The notes beneath the pieces are model-generated. The model was not told the DNA's origin. It did no database searches and saw only the letters and a list, made by a program, of their open reading frames with translations. This document shows, one piece after another, positions 41,395 to 50,100 of a stretch of DNA of 64,000 nucleotides (the first letter of the stretch is position 1; the number at the start of each line of letters is the position of its first letter). This DNA is from Enterobacteriaceae bacterium RIT691 (GTDB taxonomy: Bacteria > Pseudomonadota > Gammaproteobacteria > Enterobacterales > Enterobacteriaceae): positions 1 to 64,000 of the forward strand of contig WJYM01000011.1 in NCBI GenBank assembly GCA_009668205.1, given 5' to 3'. The position numbers were made by a program, and so were the translations under genes.

Positions 41395-41700
41395 TGAGCT
41401 GCCCTCTCGCTGCTGATCTCGGGAAATGCGGTATCATCGCAAACCCGGTTGTGTCGGGCGTGATTGAAACCGATATTCTGGCCTCCTCAGAGGACATTCT
41501 TATCGGCCTGGCTGGACAGGACTCAAACGGTGACAACAGCGCATTCAATGTGTAGTTTCTTGTAAAGGTCATACCAGCCCATCGCATCAGCCAGCCATCA
41601 GAAGTGGTGGTGGCTATTAACTTTCTCGCCAGCGAAGGCGCGCTCTACATCAATAGTGAGGAGAGCCATGTTAACGGTGCAGGATCGCCAACTGCTCTCC
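41395..41700 (+). pseudogene. Decayed short-chain dehydrogenase (C-terminal part)
   Basis: Two frames together give the C-terminus of an SDR/FabG-like oxidoreductase. The first (about 41395-41520) reads LGKCGIIANPVVSGVIETDI and LASSEDILIGLAGQ, and after a frameshift (about 41575-41690) HRISQPSEVVVAINFLASEG and ALYINSEESHVNGAG. These correspond to the usual IRVNAVAPG...ETDM... and R(I/V)..PEEVA.AI.FLAS..A.YI.GE..HV.GG segments. The N-terminal Rossmann half is missing. It is a broken gene left from earlier island content. Confidence 0.7.
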
Positions 41701-41904
41701 GTGCCTTATCTTAGACCTTTTATAAACGGACACAACGAAACCGTGGTATGCCGCAGAGTATCTCAGGTCTGTGCAATCCATTATGCAGTTGGAACATATA
41801 GGAAATTATTTATGATCGCACTCGATCTTACGAAGTTCTCTCCCCTGAGTGACTCCGTCTCTGCCATGGTTGGAACCCTGACTTGGGTAGACGTTTTGTA
41901 ATAT

Positions 41905-42190
41905 TTATATCGATACCGATGTAACCGTTCTCCATGTCTTCGTGGCCGGACATGGGCTTTCACTGCTGCTCGTGCCAGGCTAGTCCGGATGGCCCCAGGG
42001 CAGGTATCTGTTGCGTGAACTCATGATCCCATTTAGCGCACGTTTTACCTTTAATGCATTGGACCCTCGCAGTATGGTGCTCTTAGGTAAAACCTGAGAC
42101 GACTTTGATGCCAGCACACCAGCAAATGGCATGTTCATCCTGATTGATGCACCGGACACAAGACTATTTCCCAGCAGGTCATGATCCTGG
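41905..42190 (+). pseudogene. Decayed alpha/beta hydrolase fragment
   Basis: A frame with in-frame stops reads VTVLHVFVAGHGLSLLLVPG then RYLLRELM, NALDPRSMVLLGKT and ANGMFILIDA, matching the strand order of alpha/beta hydrolases (LLLVPGW...LREL...ALDPRG.G.SGK..). The nucleophile elbow is lost. It lies just after the SDR relic, suggesting both came from one metabolic cluster. The remaining sequence between 42200 and 42425 is AT-rich and would hold the promoter of the next operon. Confidence 0.55.
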
Positions 42191-42425
42191 TACACGGTCA
42201 AGAGCTTGTTTGACTGTTTCAAGTTATAAATTCTTCGGGATAATGTTTACAGCTTATGTGACCTCGTTCAAACAATTTCAAGCTTCTCAAGGATGCCTCT
42301 TAAACCTATGCAGGTTAAGCTTCGGCTTTGTGTGGAGTGTTGAATCCTAATCGATTACTTTCCTAGGGAACTGTGTTAGATTTTGAAAAAGAATTTAAAA
42401 ACTAAAAACTTATTATCACTTCTCC

Positions 42426-43565
42426 ATGGAGGTCGTGGTGGTAGAGAAGACGAGACAGAATTCAAATTCGATGCTTAGCGGACTTTCTGCTCCTACAACT
42501 TGGCCGGGTGTCAACGCTCGTCTGCTTGGGTTAGGTGTGGGGCTTCCAATAGATCCCCTGGATCGTCTGGCACAGTTTAGTGCCGCCGAATTTGAAAGGT
42601 TTACTCTCGAATGGGCCTCTGAATACTTAGCTGGTCAGCAATATGTCAACGAAGTACAACAACGTGGCGGGGCGGGAGATAAAGGCCGAGATATTGTCGT
42701 ATGGCTTGATTCATCGGATGCTGTTCCTCGAAGATGGCACTTATATCAATGCAAACATTATGATGCCAATTTAGGCCTTTCTAAGGCAGGCATCGAAATT
42801 GCAAAAGTTCTTTATTATACTTTTATCAAGGACTATTCAGTACCTACTGAATACCATTTTGTTACACACAAAGGGGTAACATCGCCATTCCAAGACCTCC
42901 TAGATGATCCAACAAAACTCAAAAAAGAAATGTTATCCGGGTGGGCAACTTTTTCAAAGCCAATTACATCGAAACATAGCATTGACTTAACCCCTGAACT
43001 TGAAACATATATTAAAGAGTTTGATTTTAGTATTTTTCATGCAAAACAGCCTGTTGATATTCTTGCTGAGCACAGTAAAACCTCTTTTCATCTTATGGTG
43101 TTTGGTGCACCGTTGATTGAGCGGGATCCACCAGCGAAACCACCATCATCTGTGGCTCCCATAGAGACTGTTTATATTGAACAACTCTTTTCAGTTATCA
43201 GCGACGATATCAAAACCAAGGTGCAAGATTTAGTTGATTTTCAATCAAATATCGGCCATGTAAAACTCTTTGAACGGTCTCGAATAACTTTTTATTGCTC
43301 GGAAGGACTGAAAGAACTCGCTAGGGATCAGATGGCAAATCAAGAGTTTTTTAATTCTCTACTCGTAGAGTTTGATGACGGTCTTTATCACTACACCTCG
43401 GAGCTGACAGGGACTCCACTCGTTCGGTTAAAAAATACCGTTAAGGCCGCTCAGACACTGCAACTTGGTGCGCACCCACTTGCCATTCATGTAACGAGTA
43501 AGGATCGTGAAGGTATGTGCCATCAACTAGCCAATACTAACTTGATTAATTGGTGCAATCCATGA
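42426..43565 (+). CDS. ABC-3C-like system: Mrr-type nuclease with C-terminal partner domain
   Basis: A 379-residue protein. Residues about 50-125 look like a PD-(D/E)XK restriction nuclease of the Mrr type: FERFTLEWASEYL, then GAGDKGRDIVVW with Asp89 and LYQCKHY with Gln108 and Lys110. The C-terminal part (about 245-379) resembles the conserved tail that links effectors to ABC-3C partners. The start is uncertain: the ATG at 42426 lacks a ribosome site, whereas GTGs at 42435/42438 follow GGAGG closely. Its stop overlaps the next start (ATGA), so the three genes 42426-45947 form one operon. Predicted to cut DNA when triggered by the ATPase. Confidence 0.82.
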   Translation: MEVVVVEKTRQNSNSMLSGLSAPTTWPGVNARLLGLGVGLPIDPLDRLAQFSAAEFERFTLEWASEYLAGQQYVNEVQQRGGAGDKGRDIVVWLDSSDAVPRRWHLYQCKHYDANLGLSKAGIEIAKVLYYTFIKDYSVPTEYHFVTHKGVTSPFQDLLDDPTKLKKEMLSGWATFSKPITSKHSIDLTPELETYIKEFDFSIFHAKQPVDILAEHSKTSFHLMVFGAPLIERDPPAKPPSSVAPIETVYIEQLFSVISDDIKTKVQDLVDFQSNIGHVKLFERSRITFYCSEGLKELARDQMANQEFFNSLLVEFDDGLYHYTSELTGTPLVRLKNTVKAAQTLQLGAHPLAIHVTSKDREGMCHQLANTNLINWCNP

Positions 43566-44077
43566 GCGAAATGCCAGTAGCTGAAGGAAACTTTGAACAA
43601 AGACCTTTCAACACTCCGCTAGAGTATGGGTTTCGAGCGCTGTTCATATTATCTGCAGCGGAAAATGTAGCAATGGACCTACAAAGGGTAGTTTCGTATG
43701 ACTACCTTCTTGTGCATACCAGTGACGTAGCTGGGGGCCCCAAAAGCCTTCACCCAGCAGTTCCTCATCGGGGAACAGAGCTTCTTGTTAAGCGAAGCGC
43801 AATTCAGGCCGGGCTGCATTTAATGCTATCAAGAGAATTGATTAAGGTTGTCTTTGCTGCCGAAGGGATTTTATATCAGGCTTCCGAGTTAACAGGAAGG
43901 TTTGTGCAGCTTTTAAAGTCACAGTATGCAAAAGAGCTTGCAGAACGTGCCTTCTGGATCACAAAGCAGTTCTGCGAATACACAGATGAAGAACTTGCTT
44001 CATACATATCTCAGAACGTGGGGCAATGGGGTTCTGAATTCGACAGATTGACCGCTATAGACTTACTGGATTTATAA
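43562..44077 (+). CDS. ABC-3C-like system: middle component
   Basis: A 171-residue soluble helical protein starting MSEMPVAEGNFEQRPFNTPL. It has no catalytic motif that I recognise; the FNTPLEYGFRALFIL start and conserved helices (AERAFWITKQFCEYTDEEL) are like the small middle proteins of three-component ABC systems. The ATG at 43562 overlaps the nuclease stop by 4 bp, and the next gene begins 1 bp after its stop. It probably bridges the nuclease and the ATPase. Confidence 0.78.
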   Translation: MSEMPVAEGNFEQRPFNTPLEYGFRALFILSAAENVAMDLQRVVSYDYLLVHTSDVAGGPKSLHPAVPHRGTELLVKRSAIQAGLHLMLSRELIKVVFAAEGILYQASELTGRFVQLLKSQYAKELAERAFWITKQFCEYTDEELASYISQNVGQWGSEFDRLTAIDLLDL

Positions 44078-44078
44078 A

Positions 44079-45947
44079 ATGCTACGTATAAGAAAAATAC
44101 TTTTACGCGGAAACGGCGTTCAAGACGCTTATGTGGATTTCTATAAGGGTGCGAATATTCTAGCAGGGGAATCCGATACTGGGAAAAGTTACCTTGTTAG
44201 TTGCCTTGACTACATCCTTGGTGCCGAAAAACTCAAAAAAAAACTGAAAGTGGCCACCGATTACACCTCTCTTTATGTTGAATTCGAAAATGACAAAGAG
44301 GGGGTCTTAACGCTCAAGCGCGATTTAGAGGGTGGAAAATTAGAGGCACATGATGTCGCTATTCAAGACATCCATGAAGAAGGTAAAACAATTGCCCCTG
44401 TGCGCAAAGGAACGAGTAAGGGACCAGACGTTACGTCCATACTTTTCCCTTTTGCGGGGATCAAAGAGGCGAAGCTTCGCAAGAATGCTCGTGGCGAAAC
44501 GCAACGTTTTTCGATTCGAACGCTGGCTCCTATATTTTTGGTGGATGAAGTATCCATCATCGACGAATACTCGCCAGTAACGGGACGTTCTGGTTATGAC
44601 GATACGGTCCGTAAGCGCATGTTTTCGTACATGCTTTCCGGGCACGATGATGATGGCGTTGCCGTAGAAGAAAAGCCTGAAATTGTAAGGGCAAGGTTGA
44701 TGGCGAAGCTCGAATTCATACAGGATTTTATTCGACCACTTGATGAACGTTTTTCAAATTGTCTGCCTAATTTTCCATTCACGGCCTCAGCAGATGATTT
44801 ATCTGAGCAATTAATCGCCCAAGCTATTGATAAGGTTGAGAGGGCCACTGCTGCTATTTCTGACTTGCATGAGGGAATAAAAAGAGAGACAGCGTTAACG
44901 TTAAAAATAGAATCCCAGTTAATGGGGGTAGCTGAAATCCAATCAAGATACAGCCTACTCAAAGAACGTTACCATTCCGACCTGAAACGTCTGGATTTTC
45001 TTTCCGAAGGTTCTCACTACTTCACTTCACTTCAGGAAGTTCCTTGTTCTCTCTGTGGCCAAAATTTACCACACCCACACAGTGAGAACGCTAAAAAACT
45101 AATGAACTGTGATGAAGTCCGACGGTCTTCTTTAGCTGAAGCTGCAAAAATTCATGGATACCTTGAAGACCTGCAAAAAGCGATGGGTGATCTTGAGCGA
45201 AGAAAAGAAGTTCTGAATATAGAAAGAAGTAAGTCACAAGAAAGCTTAGATGGAATGAAGAACCAGATAAAACATACTTTTGAGCCTCTTCTTGTACTTT
45301 CCAAAGAAAACCTGGATTTAGCTATTGAGCAGCGAGCCGAGAGGGACGCCGAGTTGATTGATCGTCAGCGGTGGCTTGAATTACTCAAACATCAAGAGGA
45401 TATAGAAATACTTCTTGAGAACAGCACCCAACCACGGCTTGAGTGGGAGGGGTTATCTACCCATGCGCTGGCTGAACTTTGCAGAGAAATTGAAACTGTT
45501 TTGAAAGACTGGAAATGGGGTACCGAGCCTAACGTTTCATTTAATGAAAAAGAGTATGACATCATTGTTGATGGACAACCTCGTCAGTCTCACGGTAAAG
45601 GTGTTCGTGCCATTCTTTATTCAGCTTTCATCATAGGATTACTGAAGTATTGTATCAAAAAAGGACATCCACATCCTGGTCTGGTCGTGATTGATTCACC
45701 GCTGACAAGTTATAAAAAGAAAGCAGCCGCTACGGTATCGGGTTCCGATGAACCCATATCGGCTGGTATTGAGGAAGGCTTCTGGCATTCACTGACTCAA
45801 TTTCCAGATACCTTACAGATCATAGTTATTGAGAATAAAGAACCGCCGGTATCAATCATCAATAATGTTCATTACGAATGGTTCGCGGGTGAGCATGCAA
45901 AGGACGGAGAGCGCGAAGCCCTTATCCCACACCCCTCAAAAAGATAG
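44079..45947 (+). CDS. ABC-3C-like system: Rad50/DUF3732-type ABC ATPase
   Basis: A 622-residue SMC/Rad50-like ATPase without membrane part. Walker A is GESDTGKS at 30-37 (unusual ESDTGKS form), the signature-like SHGKGVRAIL near 507-516 and Walker B GLVVIDSP at 534-541. The middle forms a coiled-coil insertion (about 210-450) whose tip carries Cys323-x-x-Cys326 (PCSLCGQNLPHPH), like a Rad50 zinc hook. These features fit the DUF3732 family, the sensor/motor of ABC-3C conflict systems. It begins 1 bp after the middle component. No terminator is evident after its stop. Confidence 0.85.
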   Translation: MLRIRKILLRGNGVQDAYVDFYKGANILAGESDTGKSYLVSCLDYILGAEKLKKKLKVATDYTSLYVEFENDKEGVLTLKRDLEGGKLEAHDVAIQDIHEEGKTIAPVRKGTSKGPDVTSILFPFAGIKEAKLRKNARGETQRFSIRTLAPIFLVDEVSIIDEYSPVTGRSGYDDTVRKRMFSYMLSGHDDDGVAVEEKPEIVRARLMAKLEFIQDFIRPLDERFSNCLPNFPFTASADDLSEQLIAQAIDKVERATAAISDLHEGIKRETALTLKIESQLMGVAEIQSRYSLLKERYHSDLKRLDFLSEGSHYFTSLQEVPCSLCGQNLPHPHSENAKKLMNCDEVRRSSLAEAAKIHGYLEDLQKAMGDLERRKEVLNIERSKSQESLDGMKNQIKHTFEPLLVLSKENLDLAIEQRAERDAELIDRQRWLELLKHQEDIEILLENSTQPRLEWEGLSTHALAELCREIETVLKDWKWGTEPNVSFNEKEYDIIVDGQPRQSHGKGVRAILYSAFIIGLLKYCIKKGHPHPGLVVIDSPLTSYKKKAAATVSGSDEPISAGIEEGFWHSLTQFPDTLQIIVIENKEPPVSIINNVHYEWFAGEHAKDGEREALIPHPSKR

Positions 45948-46293
45948 CCCTAATTTAATGATGTAACTTTGTATGGGTTGCCTTCAAATTGCAGATATTT
46001 AATTGGTTTGTAGGAAGCGGTAGTCTTGATTACCGCTAGATTGATTCTACAAGCACTGTAGTGGTCAGACGAAGTTAATGAAAGGTGAGCTATTGACTTA
46101 ACCGGAGCGGAGGCTGTGTAGTCGATAATGTCTTTTGGATGATGGCTCTTGTGAGCATGCGTAGAAGTCTTACATCAAAAAATATATGTAAAAAAAAGAA
46201 TATTTGAAAGGCTAGGTTACCATCAACAGGGAGCAAGCCACATCTATATTGGAAAACTCTAAAGCGGTGGTCAGCTTACGTCGACGACTAGAG
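45948..46293. other. Gene-free stretch after the ABC-3C operon
   Basis: AT-rich sequence with no supported gene. A short TAGTCTTGATTACCGCTA motif and many stops suggest debris. The following 46294-46544 holds the first repeat copy. Confidence 0.5.
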
Positions 46294-46544
46294 GGAATTA
46301 TTTCAGTTATAAGGGCTGATACCTGATACTTTTTTGTACTACTAAAAAAAAGACCTGAATGTAGTGAACTAGAACTTAGAGGGTAAAACCAGAGCCAATT
46401 GTCTTGATAGCCCATGGTTTTAAGCTGTACTTACATCCGGCGTACCAGTATCTGGGGGTACTTATAGGGGTATGCTAAAAGATCGAATAAAATAAATTGA
46501 TTAAAAATCAATGTCTTTACGCTGTTGGTTTGGTTCCTATTGTC
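46294..46544. repeat. Direct repeat copy A, probable att remnant
   Basis: Shares with copy B (57112-57290) a first block ending in GGCTGATACCTGATACTTTT plus ACTAAAAAAAAG, and a second block (46451-46540) nearly identical to 57191-57280. The second block begins TCTGGGGGTACTTATAGGGG, contains CTAAAAGATCGAATAAAATA and TCAATGTCTTTACGCTGTTG, and ends GGTTCCTATTGTCCCATTT, a weak match to the thrW end. The paired GGGGTA motif is also beside int. Read as a decayed right-hand attachment site. Confidence 0.65.
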
Positions 46545-46555
46545 CCATTTAAATA

Positions 46556-47068
46556 TCATCGAATCTCCTTCCCATCCTTCAAGCTCACCTGCGGCAGATC
46601 GCCAAAAATCACATGGCTGCTCTTAAGCTGTTCTGCCAGTATGGATGTCAGATCGCTTTTTTTATCTAAAGCTAATGCTTCATTCGACGACAGGATTGCC
46701 GTCAGCTGCTTTTCTTTCTGCAACGCAATCGCTTTGTCTTTCACCTCATGAAGAATCGCGTTACGCGCGCTAATCTGCTCGCTTTGCCACTGAAGCTGGA
46801 GCGCCTGCGTATCGCTCTGCTTCGCCGCCTCTGCTTTCTCTGGGCTGAGTTCGGGGTAACGCGATTCTGCGATTTTCGCGCCATTCTCCAGCGCGGCTTT
46901 GACCAACTGCATATGAGCGTTTTCCTGAGATAAAAGGCCAGATTCAGCCAGCAGTTCGTCCATATTAATAAAGGCAATCATATTGGTTTTCTCCTGATTA
47001 CAGGCAGACAGCAGGCTTGCCATCAGCACAACGACGGCGGCTCGGGTTAAAAATGTCATGGTGTTCAT
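46556..47068 (-). CDS. Skp/OmpH-like lipoprotein downstream of the autotransporter
   Basis: A 170-residue predicted lipoprotein: signal peptide with lipobox LLSAC (Cys23) followed by NQEK, which lacks Asp at +2 and so suggests outer-membrane sorting. The mature part starts MIAFINMDELLAESGLLSQE, resembling the KIA.VDMQ.VL start of Skp/OmpH chaperones, and is helical and charged with a coiled stretch at about 60-125. It follows the large autotransporter by 39 bp on the same strand, with a hairpin between, so it likely belongs to its operon. A role in assisting autotransporter transit or folding is inferred. Confidence 0.75.
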   Translation of the reverse strand: MNTMTFLTRAAVVVLMASLLSACNQEKTNMIAFINMDELLAESGLLSQENAHMQLVKAALENGAKIAESRYPELSPEKAEAAKQSDTQALQLQWQSEQISARNAILHEVKDKAIALQKEKQLTAILSSNEALALDKKSDLTSILAEQLKSSHVIFGDLPQVSLKDGKEIR

Positions 47069-47076
47069 TCCAGATT

Positions 47077-47097
47077 ATCGGGGGCTCAGCCCCCGAT
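47077..47097 (-). other. Hairpin between autotransporter and lipoprotein genes
   Basis: ATCGGGGGCT-C-AGCCCCCGAT, a 10 bp perfect dyad in the 39 bp gap. On the minus strand no U-tract follows, so it may lower expression of, or protect, one part of the operon rather than end it. Confidence 0.7.
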
Positions 47098-47107
47098 GAG
47101 TGTTGAT

Positions 47108-50100
47108 TTAGAAGTGTCGCGTGACGTTGAACATCAGGCCCTTATCGGCTGCACCGTCTTCCTTCCAGTGGAATGTGTTCATACCAAAAGAGGTTTTCTC
47201 CGTTTGATACTTGATGCCAGCCATCGCTTTGTTGTTCAGGTCGCCTGCTTTTTTACCGTCATTGACGGCAAACTGCTGTCCTTTCAGGCCCTGCAGGCTC
47301 GCTTTACGCTCGCTCTGGCTAAAGCTCAGATTTGGACCTGCTTCAAGAGAAGCCTGTGCGCTCCAGCCGTTTGCGCCGGCATAGTTCATCCGCAGGCCGG
47401 CTACCGCATCGACTGCCGTTTCGCTGTAGCTGTTCATGCTCAGGTTAAACGAGCCAGCCCCACGTTCCTGATAGCCACTGATGATGTGGTGACGAAGCTT
47501 CGCGCCCACGAATGGCGAAACCGTTAAGCCTTCACGCACTTCAAGCTTTTTCGACCCTTCACTGCGGAACTCCAGGTGCTGCTGTTTACCACTGGCACTG
47601 GCGATGCGGTTCACCCCTTCAAAGCTCAGGTGACGGCGGCTGTCGAGTGTATGCAGATCGGCTCGCAGGCTGTTGTCCCAGCTGTTGCCTTCGCCAAAGG
47701 GTAAACGGTGCTCCAGGCCAAAGAACTGGCTGTATCCTCCCGTCAGGCCGTTGTCGCCGGCTCGGGTACTGTCGTTACCGCCGCTTCCGCTCAGGCGGGC
47801 CATTCCGTAAGTAGCCGCAAGGGTGCCGAAACCGCTGTCAAATTGTTGACGCAGCGCCAGCATGTCGTAAGTGACTTTGTTGTCCATTTCGGCGCGTTTG
47901 TCGCCTTTGGCGATAACATTAAACGACAATCCTGTTGGCGTGGTAACCGGTGATGTCTCTGCCAGCATCGTAAAGCGCTGGCCTAAGGTGCGGGCTTCTT
48001 TATTCAGCCCCGTTGCCTGAGCCCCGGAGAGCTGTTTCAGCGCACCGTTCAGCGCCGACACCGTGCTGACATTCAGGCTATTGAACAGCGCGTTGTTGGT
48101 GTAACCCTGATCCAGTGCTGAAGCAATGCCGCCTACGCGGGAATCAGCCAGTTCGGCATACTCTTTTTTGGTCATGACCACATCGAGATTGCCCTGGGCA
48201 TTTTTCTGCGTGTCAGCCTTCCAGACGACGCTTTCGGAGCGAATGTTCTCTTCACCGCTGAAGCTTTGTGCCTTAAATACGTCGTTAAACACTACGGATT
48301 TGGAGGCGGTACCTTGTGTGAAACCGGTGTCTACCTTCACGCCTTCACCAAAGCTCAGGTTGAGTGCTGAAAGCTTACCGGCACTTCCGTCGCTGTTGGT
48401 GCCAACCGTATAGCCGGAAACGGTCATGATGCCGTTTTTCACACCTTCCGCTGACCCCTTAGCCGGTGTGCCAGGGGCTACTGGAGGAGTAATAACTGGC
48501 AACGCTACCGGATCAGGGACAACAAGATCTTCTCCTGTTGTCAGGCTTCCACCGTTCGCCACCAGGCCGCAGCCGCTTTCACACAGCAGGTTAACTTCGC
48601 CATTGTTGATGATCTGGGCTGCGGTTCCGCCGCTGCTACGGGCAAAAGCAAAGGAGTCATTGGCATAGACGTTAATCACGCCCTCCTTGGTGTTGTTGAT
48701 CACCGCCGCATTGCTGTTCGCCCGAATACCGGTCAGGCCGGTGCCGTTACTGCCATCTGCCATGCCTTCCTGCGTACCGATATTTATTGTTCCTGCATTG
48801 ACAACCCTGGTCGTATACCCGGTGCCCTCTAAAGTTGACACCGCGATGGCATTGTCGCCTTTAACTGTGATTTCACCGGCGTTGTAGAAATTGTAAGAAC
48901 GGCCGAGGTTAACCAGCGGTTTCAGTGGGTTGGTCCCTATGATGCGACCGCTTTCCATGTTGTAGACCCAGGCACCATTGCTATTGCCGTTCGCACCCTC
49001 GGTGGCGATGGCGCTATAGCCGTTGGTGGCAATCATGTCGCCGTAGTTGAAGATGCGCGCGTTCAGATTGGTAGACTGCGCCAGCCACAGCGCGTTGTTA
49101 ACGCCTGTACCTCCTGCAATAGCCTGCCCAGTATTGGTGATCGTTGCACCATCAGCATTCCAGAACGTGAAGTTTTTGAGTACCGGAGCACCGTCCTGAG
49201 TGCCCGTCATGGTGCCGTTGTTAACAAAATGGTTGCCTAAAGAATTCGCCGAGAGCGTATTTGCGGTCAGAACCCCGTCATTGAGCACTTTGCTGGTTTT
49301 GATGATGCCGCTGCTGTTCAGGGTTCCACGGTTGTACAGCGCGGTCGTCGACAGGGTTTCCGTATTGTTGAGGTCGCCTTCGTTCAACAGATCTTTAGCG
49401 CTCAGAACGGCGTTGTTCTCAAAGGAGCCAGCATTATGCAGGGTGCCGCGGAAGGTGAGGGCGCTATCTGCGGTGACCGCACCTGAGCTGCTGACATAAT
49501 CTGTCATGTACCAGATAGCTTCAGGGCGTGAGGATGAGATCTGCTTTGTTTCACCGGCAAGACTGAGCACGGAGGTGTCGAAATCAACCTCTCCATTATA
49601 TTCTGGCGAACCGAAACGATCGTCTTCACCGCTGATCGGCAGTCCACCAAAGTTTACCGTGCCACGGTTAATGATTTTGCCGTTGCCGGATGTGTAAAAA
49701 GCGAAGCCTTTATCGGTGTCGATATTGATCACGCCGTCGATATCGTTAATGGCGGTACCGTTGCCCAAGGCTACCATCGCATAGAGGGCATCCGCGGCAG
49801 GATTATCAGCGGTTAGGTTAATGGTACCCTGGTTCCAGACCGTACCATTGTTGGCCACCATTCCCATTCCGGCATTGTGTACCCGAATTTCACCGCTATT
49901 CGTGGCAACCGTGCTGGCACTGTTCGCCAGGATAGCAAAACCACGCTGATAGTTAGTGGCAGAGCTAACCAGGCCTGTTTCCCTTAATATGTTACCATTC
50001 TCATCCAGATCGTTTGACATTGAATTCAGGGTCATCAGGCCCTGGTTTTCAATAATCGCATTATTGCCGCCTACGATGCCGTAGGCGTATTGACCTGCCA

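Noticed and set aside
41656-41901. Open frame of 81 residues between the two gene relics
   Set aside because: Overlaps the SDR relic in another frame and lacks similarity or a ribosome site; treated as debris.
46212-46415. Minus-strand frame inside repeat copy A, similar to one in copy B (56943-57251)
   Set aside because: The likeness follows from the DNA repeat; neither has a ribosome site and the other strand carries the more plausible coding tail.
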